DNA of 64,000 nucleotides from JBCCGL01 sp039029275 (GTDB lineage Bacteria > Pseudomonadota > Gammaproteobacteria > JBCCGL01): positions 115,006-179,005 of the forward strand of contig JBCCGL010000012.1 of the NCBI GenBank assembly GCA_039029275.1, read 5' to 3'. This document shows positions 44,346 through 51,607 of this stretch, in pieces. Under the pieces are notes generated by a model. It saw only the letters and a program-made list of their open reading frames with translations, was not told the DNA's origin and did no database searches. Positions within the stretch are counted from its first letter, which is position 1. Each line of letters starts with the position of its first letter. The position numbers and the translations under genes were made by a program.

Positions 44346-44612
44346 TTGGTTACACTTTCTATCCGCGGACTCTCTCCTTGCACTACTGAAGAATCATTGA
44401 GTAAGCTTTTTTCGGAATTCGGAGTCGTTCATTCAGTTTCAGTGGTGAGGGATCTGTTCACGGGAAAATGTCGAGGATTTGCCACGATTAAAATGGAGGG
44501 GCACGAGGCGCGACTCGCATTGAGCGAAATGAACAACCGAGAAGTTAGTGGCTCAACAATAAGAGTTTACTTAGAGAAAGCCAAACTTAAAACGGTGAAG
44601 CGCCGCAGATAG
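44346..44612 (+). CDS. Small RRM-domain RNA-binding protein
   Basis: 88 aa forming a single RNA-recognition motif. RNP2 is TLSIRGLSP (residues 3-11) and RNP1 is CRGFATIKM (about residues 41-49); the C-terminus is basic (KAKLKTVKRRR). The start is TTG (44346), supported by AGAGGA about nine bases upstream. Bacterial RRM proteins of this size resemble the Rbp family of cyanobacteria and some gammaproteobacteria. RNP1 has an alanine and an isoleucine where aromatic residues often sit, so RNA affinity may be modest. It sits beside the csp gene and the RhlE relic, a grouping of RNA-handling genes. Confidence 0.82.
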   Translation: MVTLSIRGLSPCTTEESLSKLFSEFGVVHSVSVVRDLFTGKCRGFATIKMEGHEARLALSEMNNREVSGSTIRVYLEKAKLKTVKRRR

Positions 44613-44669
44613 TTTAACGGCGCCTTTGCGACCGCGATTTTGCGAAGTCTACCGCGTGAATAAGACCGT

Positions 44670-44927
44670 CTATTTCGTCTGGATTTTGCGCGTTGCATAG
44701 CTCGAGTAGCCGTTAAGTTCTCGGTAATTGAGTGTCTCAGCAAATTCTTCCGCATACCGACTAACTGATTGTAAGCTGCCAGACCGTGTTCCCGTGATCT
44801 TCGAATCACCTTGCCCAATCGTATATCGAAACCAACTTCCTTTAGTGCAACCATTAGGAGGATCGGTTTCTCCAACGAATGTGACTGTGAATCTCCGTTC
44901 ACCGCGCTTTATGTATGATGTAGGCAA
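44670..44927 (-). CDS. Small hypothetical protein
   Basis: An 85-aa frame starting at TTG (44927) with GAGGG seven bases upstream. The sequence is hydrophilic, with KRGERRFTVTFVGETDPPNG then FRYTIGQGDSKITGTRSGS and SVSRYAEEFAETLNYRELNG. It looks like a real compact protein but I do not recognise the family. It converges on the RRM gene (58-base gap). A frame starting slightly earlier in another phase is less plausible. Function unknown. Confidence 0.45.
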   Translation of the reverse strand: MPTSYIKRGERRFTVTFVGETDPPNGCTKGSWFRYTIGQGDSKITGTRSGSLQSVSRYAEEFAETLNYRELNGYSSYATRKIQTK

Positions 44928-45109
44928 AATGTTCCCTCTATCTACGCTGCGCTAAGCCGCTAGGACTTTGAGCGTCGATTCTGTGAGTTGGATCGGTTTC
45001 GCAAACGCTTATTTGACTCAGCGCCGCGAAGCGGTTCGGGACAGAGTTTGACAGCGATCCCTTTTGAGATGTCGGTCTTTATCAATCGTCCTTTCGCGTT
45101 AGTTGGCTA

Positions 45110-45545
45110 GGTCTTCTGATTGCTAACTATTGATCTAACAATGCCCTTGTATCCTGCACGACTATTCCGGTCGATTCAATGAACGTATTCTTCGGAAACG
45201 GTCAGTAACTCAAATTTTACGGCCTGAGGCAATTGTGAAATTACTAAACCACGCGCCGCGATATCAGTAGATACGAAGACTTTAATTCCTTCTGAATTGA
45301 AGCGCTTCAATGCTACCTGACTCTTATTGCTATGAATAGCGGCTGACCTGATTCCATCGCTGTTCGGTTTCTTTCTTGATTGTTTCGTTCCTTGATAATT
45401 AGTTCTGCTGAGAACAAGCAATTGGTGCCAGTTGCTGGATCGATCCGTCTCGACGAATGTGGGATTTTTCAATCGATTTGCTGCAAGCAACATTAAATCT
45501 TTGCAGAATGCCATAAGTAAAAATATCGTAGCGCCAATTACCTGA
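45110..45545 (-). pseudogene. rhlE: RhlE-type DEAD-box RNA helicase, degraded C-terminal fragment
   Basis: Remains of the second helicase domain. Recognisable: FCKDLMLLAANRLKNPTFVE (RhlE reads a similar FSKDI...LL-NP), NWHQLLVLSRTN (VLVFTRTK in intact enzymes), DGIRSAAIHSNKSQ, the motif V region KVFVSTDIAARG and QLPQAVKFELLTVSEEYVH. A stop codon then replaces the arginine of motif VI, and the same frame continues IDRNSRAGYKG, matching HRIGRTGRAG with decay. The N-terminal half with the DEAD motif is gone, and residues between NPTFVE and NWHQ are deleted. Not functional. Confidence 0.78.
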
Positions 45546-45823
45546 CAAATAGACACGCACGATTTACGATTTAATGATGGTTAAGGGGCGATCACTGACG
45601 TTCCTCGAAAATTCTCAGGCAACCGAATGCAGTTTATTAATGAAGAGTGGCAATATTGAACCCTTACGCAGCATCTGAGTACAACCCAATTTTTCTAGAA
45701 CTCTGGTCACTTTTTGACCAAATTGACCCATGAAATTTAGGGTGTACGCTAATTTGCGATTTTGCTCGCAGCTCATATAAACAGGTCAGCCCAGAGCAAG
45801 AACTCTCGACAGAAGCAGATCTC
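45546..45823. other. Non-coding stretch at the right end of the island
   Basis: About 280 bases between the helicase relic and the right repeat. No coding frame or recognisable remnant was found. Confidence 0.4.
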
Positions 45824-45864
45824 TAATCCCTTGATCGCAGGTTCGAGTCCTGCTGGACCCACCA
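45824..45864 (+). repeat. Right attachment-type repeat (copy of tRNA 3' end)
   Basis: 41 bases matching 43051-43091 with two G-to-A changes (TTGATCGC, GGACCC), including the terminal CCA. The upstream tRNA half is absent, so this is not a second tRNA gene. Confidence 0.8.
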
Positions 45865-45931
45865 TTTAGATTTTTTTCGTAAAATCACAGACGTAAAATA
45901 GCGTTTGTATTAATAGTTGGCGTACGAGTCA

Positions 45932-45969
45932 AAACCCAGCGCGATTCTGGGTTTCCGTTTTTCTCTTTT
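45932..45969 (+). terminator. Rho-independent terminator
   Basis: An 8-bp stem AAACCCAG / CTGGGTTT with a 7-base loop, followed by CCGTTTTTCTCTTTT. It follows the right repeat; no plus-strand gene precedes it closely, so it may have ended a lost gene. Confidence 0.7.
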
Positions 45970-45980
45970 AAACGATAAAT

Positions 45981-46260
45981 CCTATCGAACAGCTCAATTC
46001 ATACCGCCGCCTTAAAGAATGCTTCGCCGATTGATGTATCGCACCACTTTCGAAGCGAGGGAGATTCAGGCCTTGCCAATTTCTGAAAATGATGCGGGGC
46101 GCTGTGCCGCAATAGACGCACGTAAACTCCGACAAATTCACGGTCTCGCAAAAGCCCAACACCAAGTTATTTATGCTGATGTTGTACCGAGCATATCGGC
46201 CGCCGTACAGCTTGGAAAAACTGTGCAAGACACCGCGAAGCACGCTCATCGAATACGGTG
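45981..46260 (-). pseudogene. 3' fragment of an SDR oxidoreductase gene, paralogous to the gene at 55.0-55.8 kb
   Basis: Read on the minus strand, SVLRGVLHSFSKLYGGRYAR and NISINNLVLGFCETVNLSEF match the intact SDR (SMLRGALHSFSKLYGDRYAR). A frameshift follows NLSEF. Nucleotide similarity to 55048-55330 continues through the frameshift to the stop region (CCTATCGAAC at both ends). The upstream part of the gene is missing, apart from a short bit resembling a more 5' piece (GAAGAAATATT-like, 46267-46280). It is broken and not expected to be functional. Confidence 0.8.
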
Positions 46261-46340
46261 TTAACGAAAGAAATATTCACTCAGAGCCCTCCGCGATGTT
46301 TAGTAAGGATGATCACCCATCCGAGAGCGCGCAGTTCGAT

Positions 46341-46847
46341 TCACCCTATCCACCTGACCTGGATATAACTTGCTTGATAGAAAATGCTCATGATCAAGGT
46401 AGCTAGCGAACAGACACTGCGCACGTGGTTCCAGCGAGTCCATTTTTCAATATAGTGCTCCCAGATTTGGACTTTGGCTTTTTCATCATTCGCGCTAGCG
46501 GCCAGACGGTTGTTGATTGGAACGTTGAAAATAGCTGTACACAGGAACATACCTGCGACGTACAGCACACCGGTTCCGAAAAGGACCCATCGACCGGGCA
46601 AGGCGGGGTCGAATATGGCGTATACCGATAGACCCGCGTAAATTACGGTCGAGCCAAAAAACACATGCATAAACCACGACCCTAGAATGACCTCGTTAAT
46701 CGAGTTCATTGCATCCGCCGCCTGAGCAGATCCGAGCTGATCAAGCGCGCGCATGATAAATCCGGAGAACGCGAAATAGACGCCGGCCATGAGGCCGGCG
46801 CCAAGCGCTGCAAGAATGATTGCCAGGGTTATCAGCGCGGTCGACAT
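46341..46847 (-). CDS. DUF1772-type small membrane protein
   Basis: 168 aa with four hydrophobic segments (ALITLAIILAALGAGLMAGV; VFFGSTVIYAGLSVYAI; VLFGTGVLYVAGMFLCTAIF; a shorter last one) and the family motif FNVPINNRLA followed by WTRWNHVRS. DUF1772 (anthrone-oxygenase-like) proteins are membrane proteins of unclear function. The ATG at 46847 has an excellent AGGAGG ribosome site and overlaps the stop of the upstream DUF4345 gene (TGATG), so the two are coupled. The last about 15 residues differ from the usual hydrophobic end and may have been altered. Confidence 0.8.
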   Translation of the reverse strand: MSTALITLAIILAALGAGLMAGVYFAFSGFIMRALDQLGSAQAADAMNSINEVILGSWFMHVFFGSTVIYAGLSVYAIFDPALPGRWVLFGTGVLYVAGMFLCTAIFNVPINNRLAASANDEKAKVQIWEHYIEKWTRWNHVRSVCSLATLIMSIFYQASYIQVRWIG

Positions 46848-47260
46848 CACGCCCTCCTTTTTGTCGGGATGCCGCGCACCCACAGTATTGTCAGACATGC
46901 CACACCGACAATGCCTTCCAACATCGCTGCCTGAACAAGTCCGCTTGCGGGTGTCCCATCGAATACCATGCTTGAGAGGCGGGACGTCGCATAGGAAACA
47001 AAGATCAGGGCTGCGAGCCAGGTGGCCGAATCGACCAGACTGCGCACGAAGATTGCGACAAGCATGAACAGCCCCGCAACCATCAGCATCCCGGCAGGTG
47101 CCTTCAATTCGTTGATCAGACTGATGTTGGTGCCCAGCTCGATGTTATTTGACGCGTAAAAGCTGGTCGGTGCGGCGAGGATATATCCACCGACCAGAAC
47201 CAGCAGCGCGCCTGCGATGAAAAGAATAAGCAGTTGGGTTTTTGCGAATTTTGTCGTCAT
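46847..47260 (-). CDS. DUF4345-type membrane protein
   Basis: 137 aa with four hydrophobic segments: LLILFIAGALLVLVGGYILA, a region MLMVAGLFMLVAIFV, WLAALIFVSYATS and VGVACLTILWV. The layout APTSFYASNNIELGTNISLI then NELKAPAGMLMVAGL matches the DUF4345 pattern. Function unknown. It is coupled to the DUF1772 gene downstream and lies 25 bases after the NAD(P)-binding gene in the same direction, so 48.1-46.3 kb is probably a single operon. Confidence 0.78.
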   Translation of the reverse strand: MTTKFAKTQLLILFIAGALLVLVGGYILAAPTSFYASNNIELGTNISLINELKAPAGMLMVAGLFMLVAIFVRSLVDSATWLAALIFVSYATSRLSSMVFDGTPASGLVQAAMLEGIVGVACLTILWVRGIPTKRRA

Positions 47261-47285
47261 ATCGGCTCTCCAGCAGGAATTATCA

Positions 47286-48131
47286 TCAGGCCTTTTTCAG
47301 CATGGTGCTGCGGTCCCATGCGCCCGATACAACGACTTTGCGAAGATATTCACTGAAATCTGTCGCCGGTCTGCCCAGCGCTTCTTCGACGCCTTGGGTT
47401 GGTTTGGAATTTCGGCCATCAAAAACCACCGTGAAGAGTTCGCGCATCAGCCACAATACGGGTTGCGGGAGTCCGTGCGTTCGCAAACCGTCGATAAACT
47501 CATCGATCGGGATCTGTGTGTACTTCACCGGGTAACCCGTCACTTCGGATATCTCGGCAACACATTGGCCAAACGTCATCGCACGCGGACCACTGACTTC
47601 GAACAGGCGATTGTGCAGTTCGGATTGGGTCAGTGCCGCAACCGCAACGTCAGCAATGTCATCGACGTCGATGAAAGGCTCGACCATGTCGCCGGCGGGC
47701 AGCATCAACTCCCCGTTTAAAATCCCCTCAATCATGAAGTTTTCACTGAAGTTCTGCATAAACCAGCTCGCGCGAACAACATTCCAGGTGAGACCTGATT
47801 GCTGAAGCACTTTCTCGGCACGTTGCGCACCTTCTTCGCCTCGACCCGACAACAGCACCAAATGTTTGAGGCCCAACTCTACGGCCATGTCAACAAAGTC
47901 TCGAATCGTCCGTTCAGCACTTGGAATCGCGAGATCGGGGTGGAAGGTAATGTAGGCGGAACGTGCACCCACGAGCGCCTCGCGCCAGGTGTCCTGATCT
48001 TCCCAGTCGAAAGCAGGTGAGGTTGAGCGCGACACAGCCCGCGTCAAATAACCCAATTCCTTTAAGCGGCGATCCACTCGCCAGCCGGTTTTGGCATTTT
48101 TGCCAATAATTAAAATCGGTGAATCTTGCAT
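47286..48131 (-). CDS. NAD(P)-binding protein of the NmrA/atypical SDR group
   Basis: 281 aa. The dinucleotide motif is degenerate but recognisable (ILIIGKNAKTGWRVDRRLKE, in place of GxxGxxG), followed by a VVRASWFMQNFSENFM segment typical of NmrA-like and NAD(P)H:quinone-sensing proteins and a PFIDVDDIADVAVAAL stretch. There is no YxxxK. Such proteins reduce quinones or sense NAD(P). GGAGA precedes the ATG. It is divergent from an AraC regulator across 141 bases, so the operon is probably controlled by that regulator. Confidence 0.82.
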   Translation of the reverse strand: MQDSPILIIGKNAKTGWRVDRRLKELGYLTRAVSRSTSPAFDWEDQDTWREALVGARSAYITFHPDLAIPSAERTIRDFVDMAVELGLKHLVLLSGRGEEGAQRAEKVLQQSGLTWNVVRASWFMQNFSENFMIEGILNGELMLPAGDMVEPFIDVDDIADVAVAALTQSELHNRLFEVSGPRAMTFGQCVAEISEVTGYPVKYTQIPIDEFIDGLRTHGLPQPVLWLMRELFTVVFDGRNSKPTQGVEEALGRPATDFSEYLRKVVVSGAWDRSTMLKKA

Positions 48132-48272
48132 TTTTAAGTCTCCAATTCGTGTTTATCAAAAATAAGGCAGCCATGAGGCTCGCCGTTGCGATATATCTTG
48201 GATAAATACAAATGGATATAAAATCACAAAATATCTAAAATAATTACCAATTCGTCCATATCTATACGCTTT

Positions 48273-49253
48273 ATGCAAGATCCCGAGTTGGTGATACCGC
48301 GAATCGATTCCGAATTACCGCCCAGTTCGGATCCGCTCGGTGAGGTTTTGCATCTGCTGCAATTAACCGGCGTGCTCTACTGCAGCGCCGAACTCACCGA
48401 TCCCTGGGGTATAGAAATTCCTGAAATTCCCGGTGTCATGAATGTCGAAGTGGTCACTTCCGGTCATTGCTGGATCGAACTCGAGGGTGAAGCGCCAGTG
48501 TTCATGCCGGAGGGAAGCCTGTTGATGATTCCGCGTGGTCGACGGCACAAATTGCGCGGGAATCCGGGCGATAAAACCACCTGGCTCAAAGATATTCCTA
48601 TTGAGCGCATCGGAGACCGCTTCGAGATCATGCGCTTTGGCGGTGGCGGTCGACCGACCGAAGTCACCTATTACGGCGTTCGCTTCGACTCCTATCTGGC
48701 CGACCGGCTGATTCGCCTCTTACCCGAGATGTTGCATCTGCGCACTCACGTGGACGACGGCAGCTGGTTGCACAGCACAATTCGTTTCATTGCTGAGGAA
48801 GCGCGGCAACGTTTACCCGGTAATGAGACCGTCATTACCCGGCTCGCCGACGTGCTGGTCATACAGGCGATACGCACCTGGTTGGAAAGCGTGCGCGAGG
48901 AGACGCATGGCTGGATCGCAGCGTTGCACGATCGACAGATCGGTAAAGCCATGTCGCTCATGCATCGGCAACCCGAACGGGAATGGCGTGTGGAAAGCCT
49001 AGCGAGAGAAATCGGTATGTCTCGATCCGGGTTCTCGGCTCGGTTTACCGCGGTGGTCGGTGAATCGGTCCTGCAATATCTCACCGGCCTGCGGATGCAA
49101 CTGGCTCACCGTGAGTTACGCGAAACCTCGGACAATCTTGCCAAGATTGCCGAACGCGTCGGCTACCGGTCAGAGCCTGCATTTAATCGAGCTTTCAAGC
49201 GTGTCGTCGGCATGGCGCCGGGCGCGGTGCGTAAGGCACACAAACGTATCTAA
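48273..49253 (+). CDS. AraC-family transcriptional regulator with cupin-type sensor
   Basis: 326 aa. The N-terminal about 200 residues form a cupin-like ligand domain (GVMNVEVVTSGHCWIELEGE, then MPEGSLLMIPRGRRHKLRG). The C-terminal AraC domain has two helix-turn-helix units: WRVESLAREIGMSRSGFSAR and NLAKIAERVGYRSEPAFNRA ending in GMAPGAVRK. It is of the type often found divergent from redox-active oxidoreductase genes, as here. No ribosome site is obvious before the ATG. Confidence 0.9.
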   Translation: MQDPELVIPRIDSELPPSSDPLGEVLHLLQLTGVLYCSAELTDPWGIEIPEIPGVMNVEVVTSGHCWIELEGEAPVFMPEGSLLMIPRGRRHKLRGNPGDKTTWLKDIPIERIGDRFEIMRFGGGGRPTEVTYYGVRFDSYLADRLIRLLPEMLHLRTHVDDGSWLHSTIRFIAEEARQRLPGNETVITRLADVLVIQAIRTWLESVREETHGWIAALHDRQIGKAMSLMHRQPEREWRVESLAREIGMSRSGFSARFTAVVGESVLQYLTGLRMQLAHRELRETSDNLAKIAERVGYRSEPAFNRAFKRVVGMAPGAVRKAHKRI

Positions 49254-49335
49254 CCGGAATAAACACCGCTTCAACGCCACTTGATCCCAACTAATGCGCT
49301 TTGCCCAAAGCGAAGCGCGGTGCCAATTACGCGCT

Positions 49336-49362
49336 TAATTGTTGAAATTAAATCAACAATTA
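49336..49362. promoter_or_regulatory. Inverted repeat upstream of the DMT transporter gene (putative LysR operator)
   Basis: TAATTGTTGA-N7-TCAACAATTA is a perfect 10+10 palindrome, 79 bases before the transporter start. Nearly the same element with the same 7-base spacer lies at 51576-51600, directly before a LysR gene. It contains the T-N11-A pattern that LysR proteins recognise. Confidence 0.65.
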
Positions 49363-49440
49363 TTTTCGTTATAGGCAGATTATCATCGAATTTCGAACAC
49401 TGTAGGCTTGCCGACATGAAATTTCGAACGGGGAAAAGTC

Positions 49441-50499
49441 ATGAAACAGGCCTACGCACACAACAAAAACAGCGCGGTACAAGCCATCGCTAATTCGTCG
49501 GTTGCCACGGGTTCGATGCTGTTATCGAGGGCAGAAAAATCCGATGGCAGTCGATCGTTGAATGCGCATTTCGGGATGTTGGTGTGGGCCCTGATTGTCG
49601 GGTCATCGTTTCCGGTCGTTGTCATGATGACCGAAGGACTGCCACCCCTGTTACTCACGGCAATCCGGTTCCTCATGGCGGCTTTCCTTTTAAGTCCACT
49701 TGTCTGGCGGCATTCGCATCAATTGCCCAGTCTGCGCGGCCTGGTTTTGTACCTGGTCATGGGGACCAGCCTGGCTTACTTTTTTGGCACCATGTTCTGG
49801 GCGGCACATCGAACCAGTGCGCTCTCAATGGCCACCATCTATGTCAGCGTTCCGCTATTGGCTTACATTTTTGGACGCCTACTCAGAGTGGAAAGCACTT
49901 CCAAAACACTGATGTCCATTCTTTTGCTCGGGGCCACCGGAGCTCTGGCCTTAGCTCTGGCTGAATCGGGCGGCAGTCTAAATCAAATTCAATTCGAACG
50001 CGTTGAACTCGCCTACTTCTGTGGATGTATGGGCTCCGCCCTCTTTCCAGTATTGAGCAAATGGGGATTGGCTCGCAATATTCTGTCGCCGTCAGCTGAA
50101 CTGCGCACCTTCTGGAGCCTGATCAGCGGTGCCGTCTTTATTGGTCTGATGGGTTTGCTGATGGAGGACATGGCGAGTCTGATGCGGATGAATACAAAGG
50201 ATGTTCTGCTGCTGACCTATTTAGCCATTTTTTCGAGCGGCGCTACCTTTTGGCTCACCCAACGGGCTACTGCAGTTTTGACCCCATCGTCGGTAACAGC
50301 ATATAGCTATTTAGTGCCATTTGTTTCCATGTTGCTGCTGTTCATTGAGCAACCACATCAAATCGGTTGGCACTGGCTTCCTGGCGCTTTGATGGTCGTT
50401 ATCGCCATTGCGATGCTTTTAAAACGTGGCCGTGGCGACAGCCAGTCTCTTCCAATTTCTAAATCCAATCGGATTCAACCCGAATGTAACGCTTGCTGA
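49441..50499 (+). CDS. EamA/DMT-family membrane transporter
   Basis: 352 aa with about ten membrane segments in two EamA repeats: LVWALIVGSSFPVVVMMTEG ... PPLLLTAIRFLMAAFLLSPL (first), and ELAYFCGCMGSALFPVLSKW ... SSVTAYSYLVPFVSMLLLFI (second). The first about 40 residues form an unusually long hydrophilic N-terminus. Drug/metabolite exporters of this family export amino acids, metabolites or toxins; no substrate can be named. GGGGAAAA precedes the ATG. It is followed by an NAD(P)-binding oxidoreductase gene, with a hairpin in between. A palindrome upstream suggests LysR control. Confidence 0.88.
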   Translation: MKQAYAHNKNSAVQAIANSSVATGSMLLSRAEKSDGSRSLNAHFGMLVWALIVGSSFPVVVMMTEGLPPLLLTAIRFLMAAFLLSPLVWRHSHQLPSLRGLVLYLVMGTSLAYFFGTMFWAAHRTSALSMATIYVSVPLLAYIFGRLLRVESTSKTLMSILLLGATGALALALAESGGSLNQIQFERVELAYFCGCMGSALFPVLSKWGLARNILSPSAELRTFWSLISGAVFIGLMGLLMEDMASLMRMNTKDVLLLTYLAIFSSGATFWLTQRATAVLTPSSVTAYSYLVPFVSMLLLFIEQPHQIGWHWLPGALMVVIAIAMLLKRGRGDSQSLPISKSNRIQPECNAC

Positions 50500-50517
50500 C
50501 CTGCTCTTCAGCAAGCG
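50490..50517 (+). terminator. Strong hairpin overlapping the end of the DMT transporter gene
   Basis: CGCTTGCTGA / TCAGCAAGCG is a perfect 10-bp stem with an 8-base loop that includes the gene's stop codon. A T-rich stretch follows only after about 12 bases, so termination may be partial and allow some read-through into the next gene. Confidence 0.55.
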
Positions 50518-50561
50518 GCTCAGTTGGTATTTTTCAATCTAACCGTATGAGGTAAACACTA

Positions 50562-51203
50562 ATGAAAATTACGGTGCTCGGTGCAGCCGGCAACGCCGGT
50601 AGCCGAATCGTCTCTGAGGCTATAACTCGTGGTCATGAAGTCACTGCCGTTGTTCGGTATTCAGATGATGCGAAAAAGGTGCACAGTGGCGTCAAAACAA
50701 TCATCGGCGACGCCAGTAATGCCGCCGATGTCGCCAGGTTAAGCGCCGGTCAGGATGTCGTCATCTCGGCTGTTCGGCCCGCATCAGGTCAAGAGTCAAA
50801 TGTCATTTCAACCACACGGTATCTGATGGACGGTCTCGCAGATTCAGGCGCGCGATTGCTAATCGTTGGCGGAGCCGCAACGCTAAAAGTGCCCGGTGGA
50901 AAAGGCAAGACCGTGCTCGAGGATTCTGATTACCTGCCGGTTGCCGCGCGCTATATCGGCCAGGCAAGCGCCGACCAGTTCGGAGTCTGTCGTGATGAAA
51001 GCCGGGTTGACTGGGTTTATCTCAGCCCTGCCGCCCAATTTTTTCCGGGTACACGCACTGGCGAATACCGAATGGGTCGCGACGAACTGTTGGTCGACCG
51101 CAAAGGCCGATCGAGAATTTCAATGGAAGACGCTGCCGTCGTATTGCTCGACGAAGTCGAAAACCCCAAACATCATCAAACCCGAATAACCGCAGCCTAT
51201 TAA
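50562..51203 (+). CDS. NAD(P)-binding oxidoreductase (atypical SDR)
   Basis: 213 aa with a clear GxxGxxG motif at the start (ITVLGAAGNAGSRIVSEAIT), VVRYSDDAKKV, GDASNAADVARL and a LLIVGGAATLKVPGGK strand. It matches the NAD(P)H-binding group of short proteins similar to YwnB/BLVRB-like reductases. No canonical YxxxK. A GAGG ribosome site lies nine bases before the ATG. It follows the exporter gene and precedes the broken DJ-1/PfpI gene, so all three probably once formed one operon under the 49.3-kb palindrome. Confidence 0.85.
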   Translation: MKITVLGAAGNAGSRIVSEAITRGHEVTAVVRYSDDAKKVHSGVKTIIGDASNAADVARLSAGQDVVISAVRPASGQESNVISTTRYLMDGLADSGARLLIVGGAATLKVPGGKGKTVLEDSDYLPVAARYIGQASADQFGVCRDESRVDWVYLSPAAQFFPGTRTGEYRMGRDELLVDRKGRSRISMEDAAVVLLDEVENPKHHQTRITAAY

Positions 51204-51270
51204 TTTTTTTGGCGTGCGATGTTTGCCTGTTGTGATGATAAAAATTCAATCCATTTTTTCAGGAGTTACC

Positions 51271-51521
51271 ATGAAATCTGCCGATACAACAAACGTTGAA
51301 GTGACCAAAAATGAAAGGATTCTCATCGTCCTTACCAGTCACACCGAATTGGGAGACACGGGTAAGAAAACCGGTTTTTGGTTACCAGAGTTCACGTACA
51401 CGGCAATGCGTGGGATGAAAACGTCGTCGTCGACCAGCGTTTGATCACCGGGCAAAACCCTGCATCGGCAAAGAAAGTGGCGCAGCGCGTTATCGCGACA
51501 TTGGAAAGCAGACCGCACTGA
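51271..51521 (+). pseudogene. DJ-1/PfpI-family gene with internal deletion
   Basis: The front (RILIVLTSHTELGDTGKKTG then FWLPEFTY, 51319-51400) is the start of a type 1 glutamine-amidotransferase-like protein of the Hsp31/PfpI kind. The back, in another frame, reads GNAWDENVVVDQRLITGQNP then ASAKKVAQRVIATLES (about 51403-51521), the usual C-terminal end. The roughly 150 residues between, including the catalytic cysteine, are gone and the two ends are joined out of frame. A good ribosome site (AGGAG) remains. It is not functional as a hydrolase or glyoxalase. Confidence 0.8.
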
Positions 51522-51575
51522 TGTTGGTTGTGAACTTTGTTCCCAATTGAATAGTAAACGGGGAAGTGGGAGACT

Positions 51576-51600
51576 AATTGTTGAATTGAATTCCACAATT
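51576..51600. promoter_or_regulatory. Second copy of the inverted repeat, upstream of the LysR gene
   Basis: AATTGTTGA-N7-TCCACAATT, one mismatch from the palindrome at 49336-49362. It ends seven bases before the LysR start, so binding would block the gene's own expression. Confidence 0.65.
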
Positions 51601-51607
51601 GCATGAA

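Noticed and set aside
44567..44902. 111-codon minus-strand frame overlapping the RRM gene end
   Set aside because: It overlaps the RRM gene antisense and competes with the better-supported 44670-44927 frame, which has a ribosome site.
45824..45864. Second tRNA gene
   Set aside because: Only the 3' half is present; the acceptor 5' strand, D-arm and anticodon stem are missing, so it is a repeat, not a tRNA.
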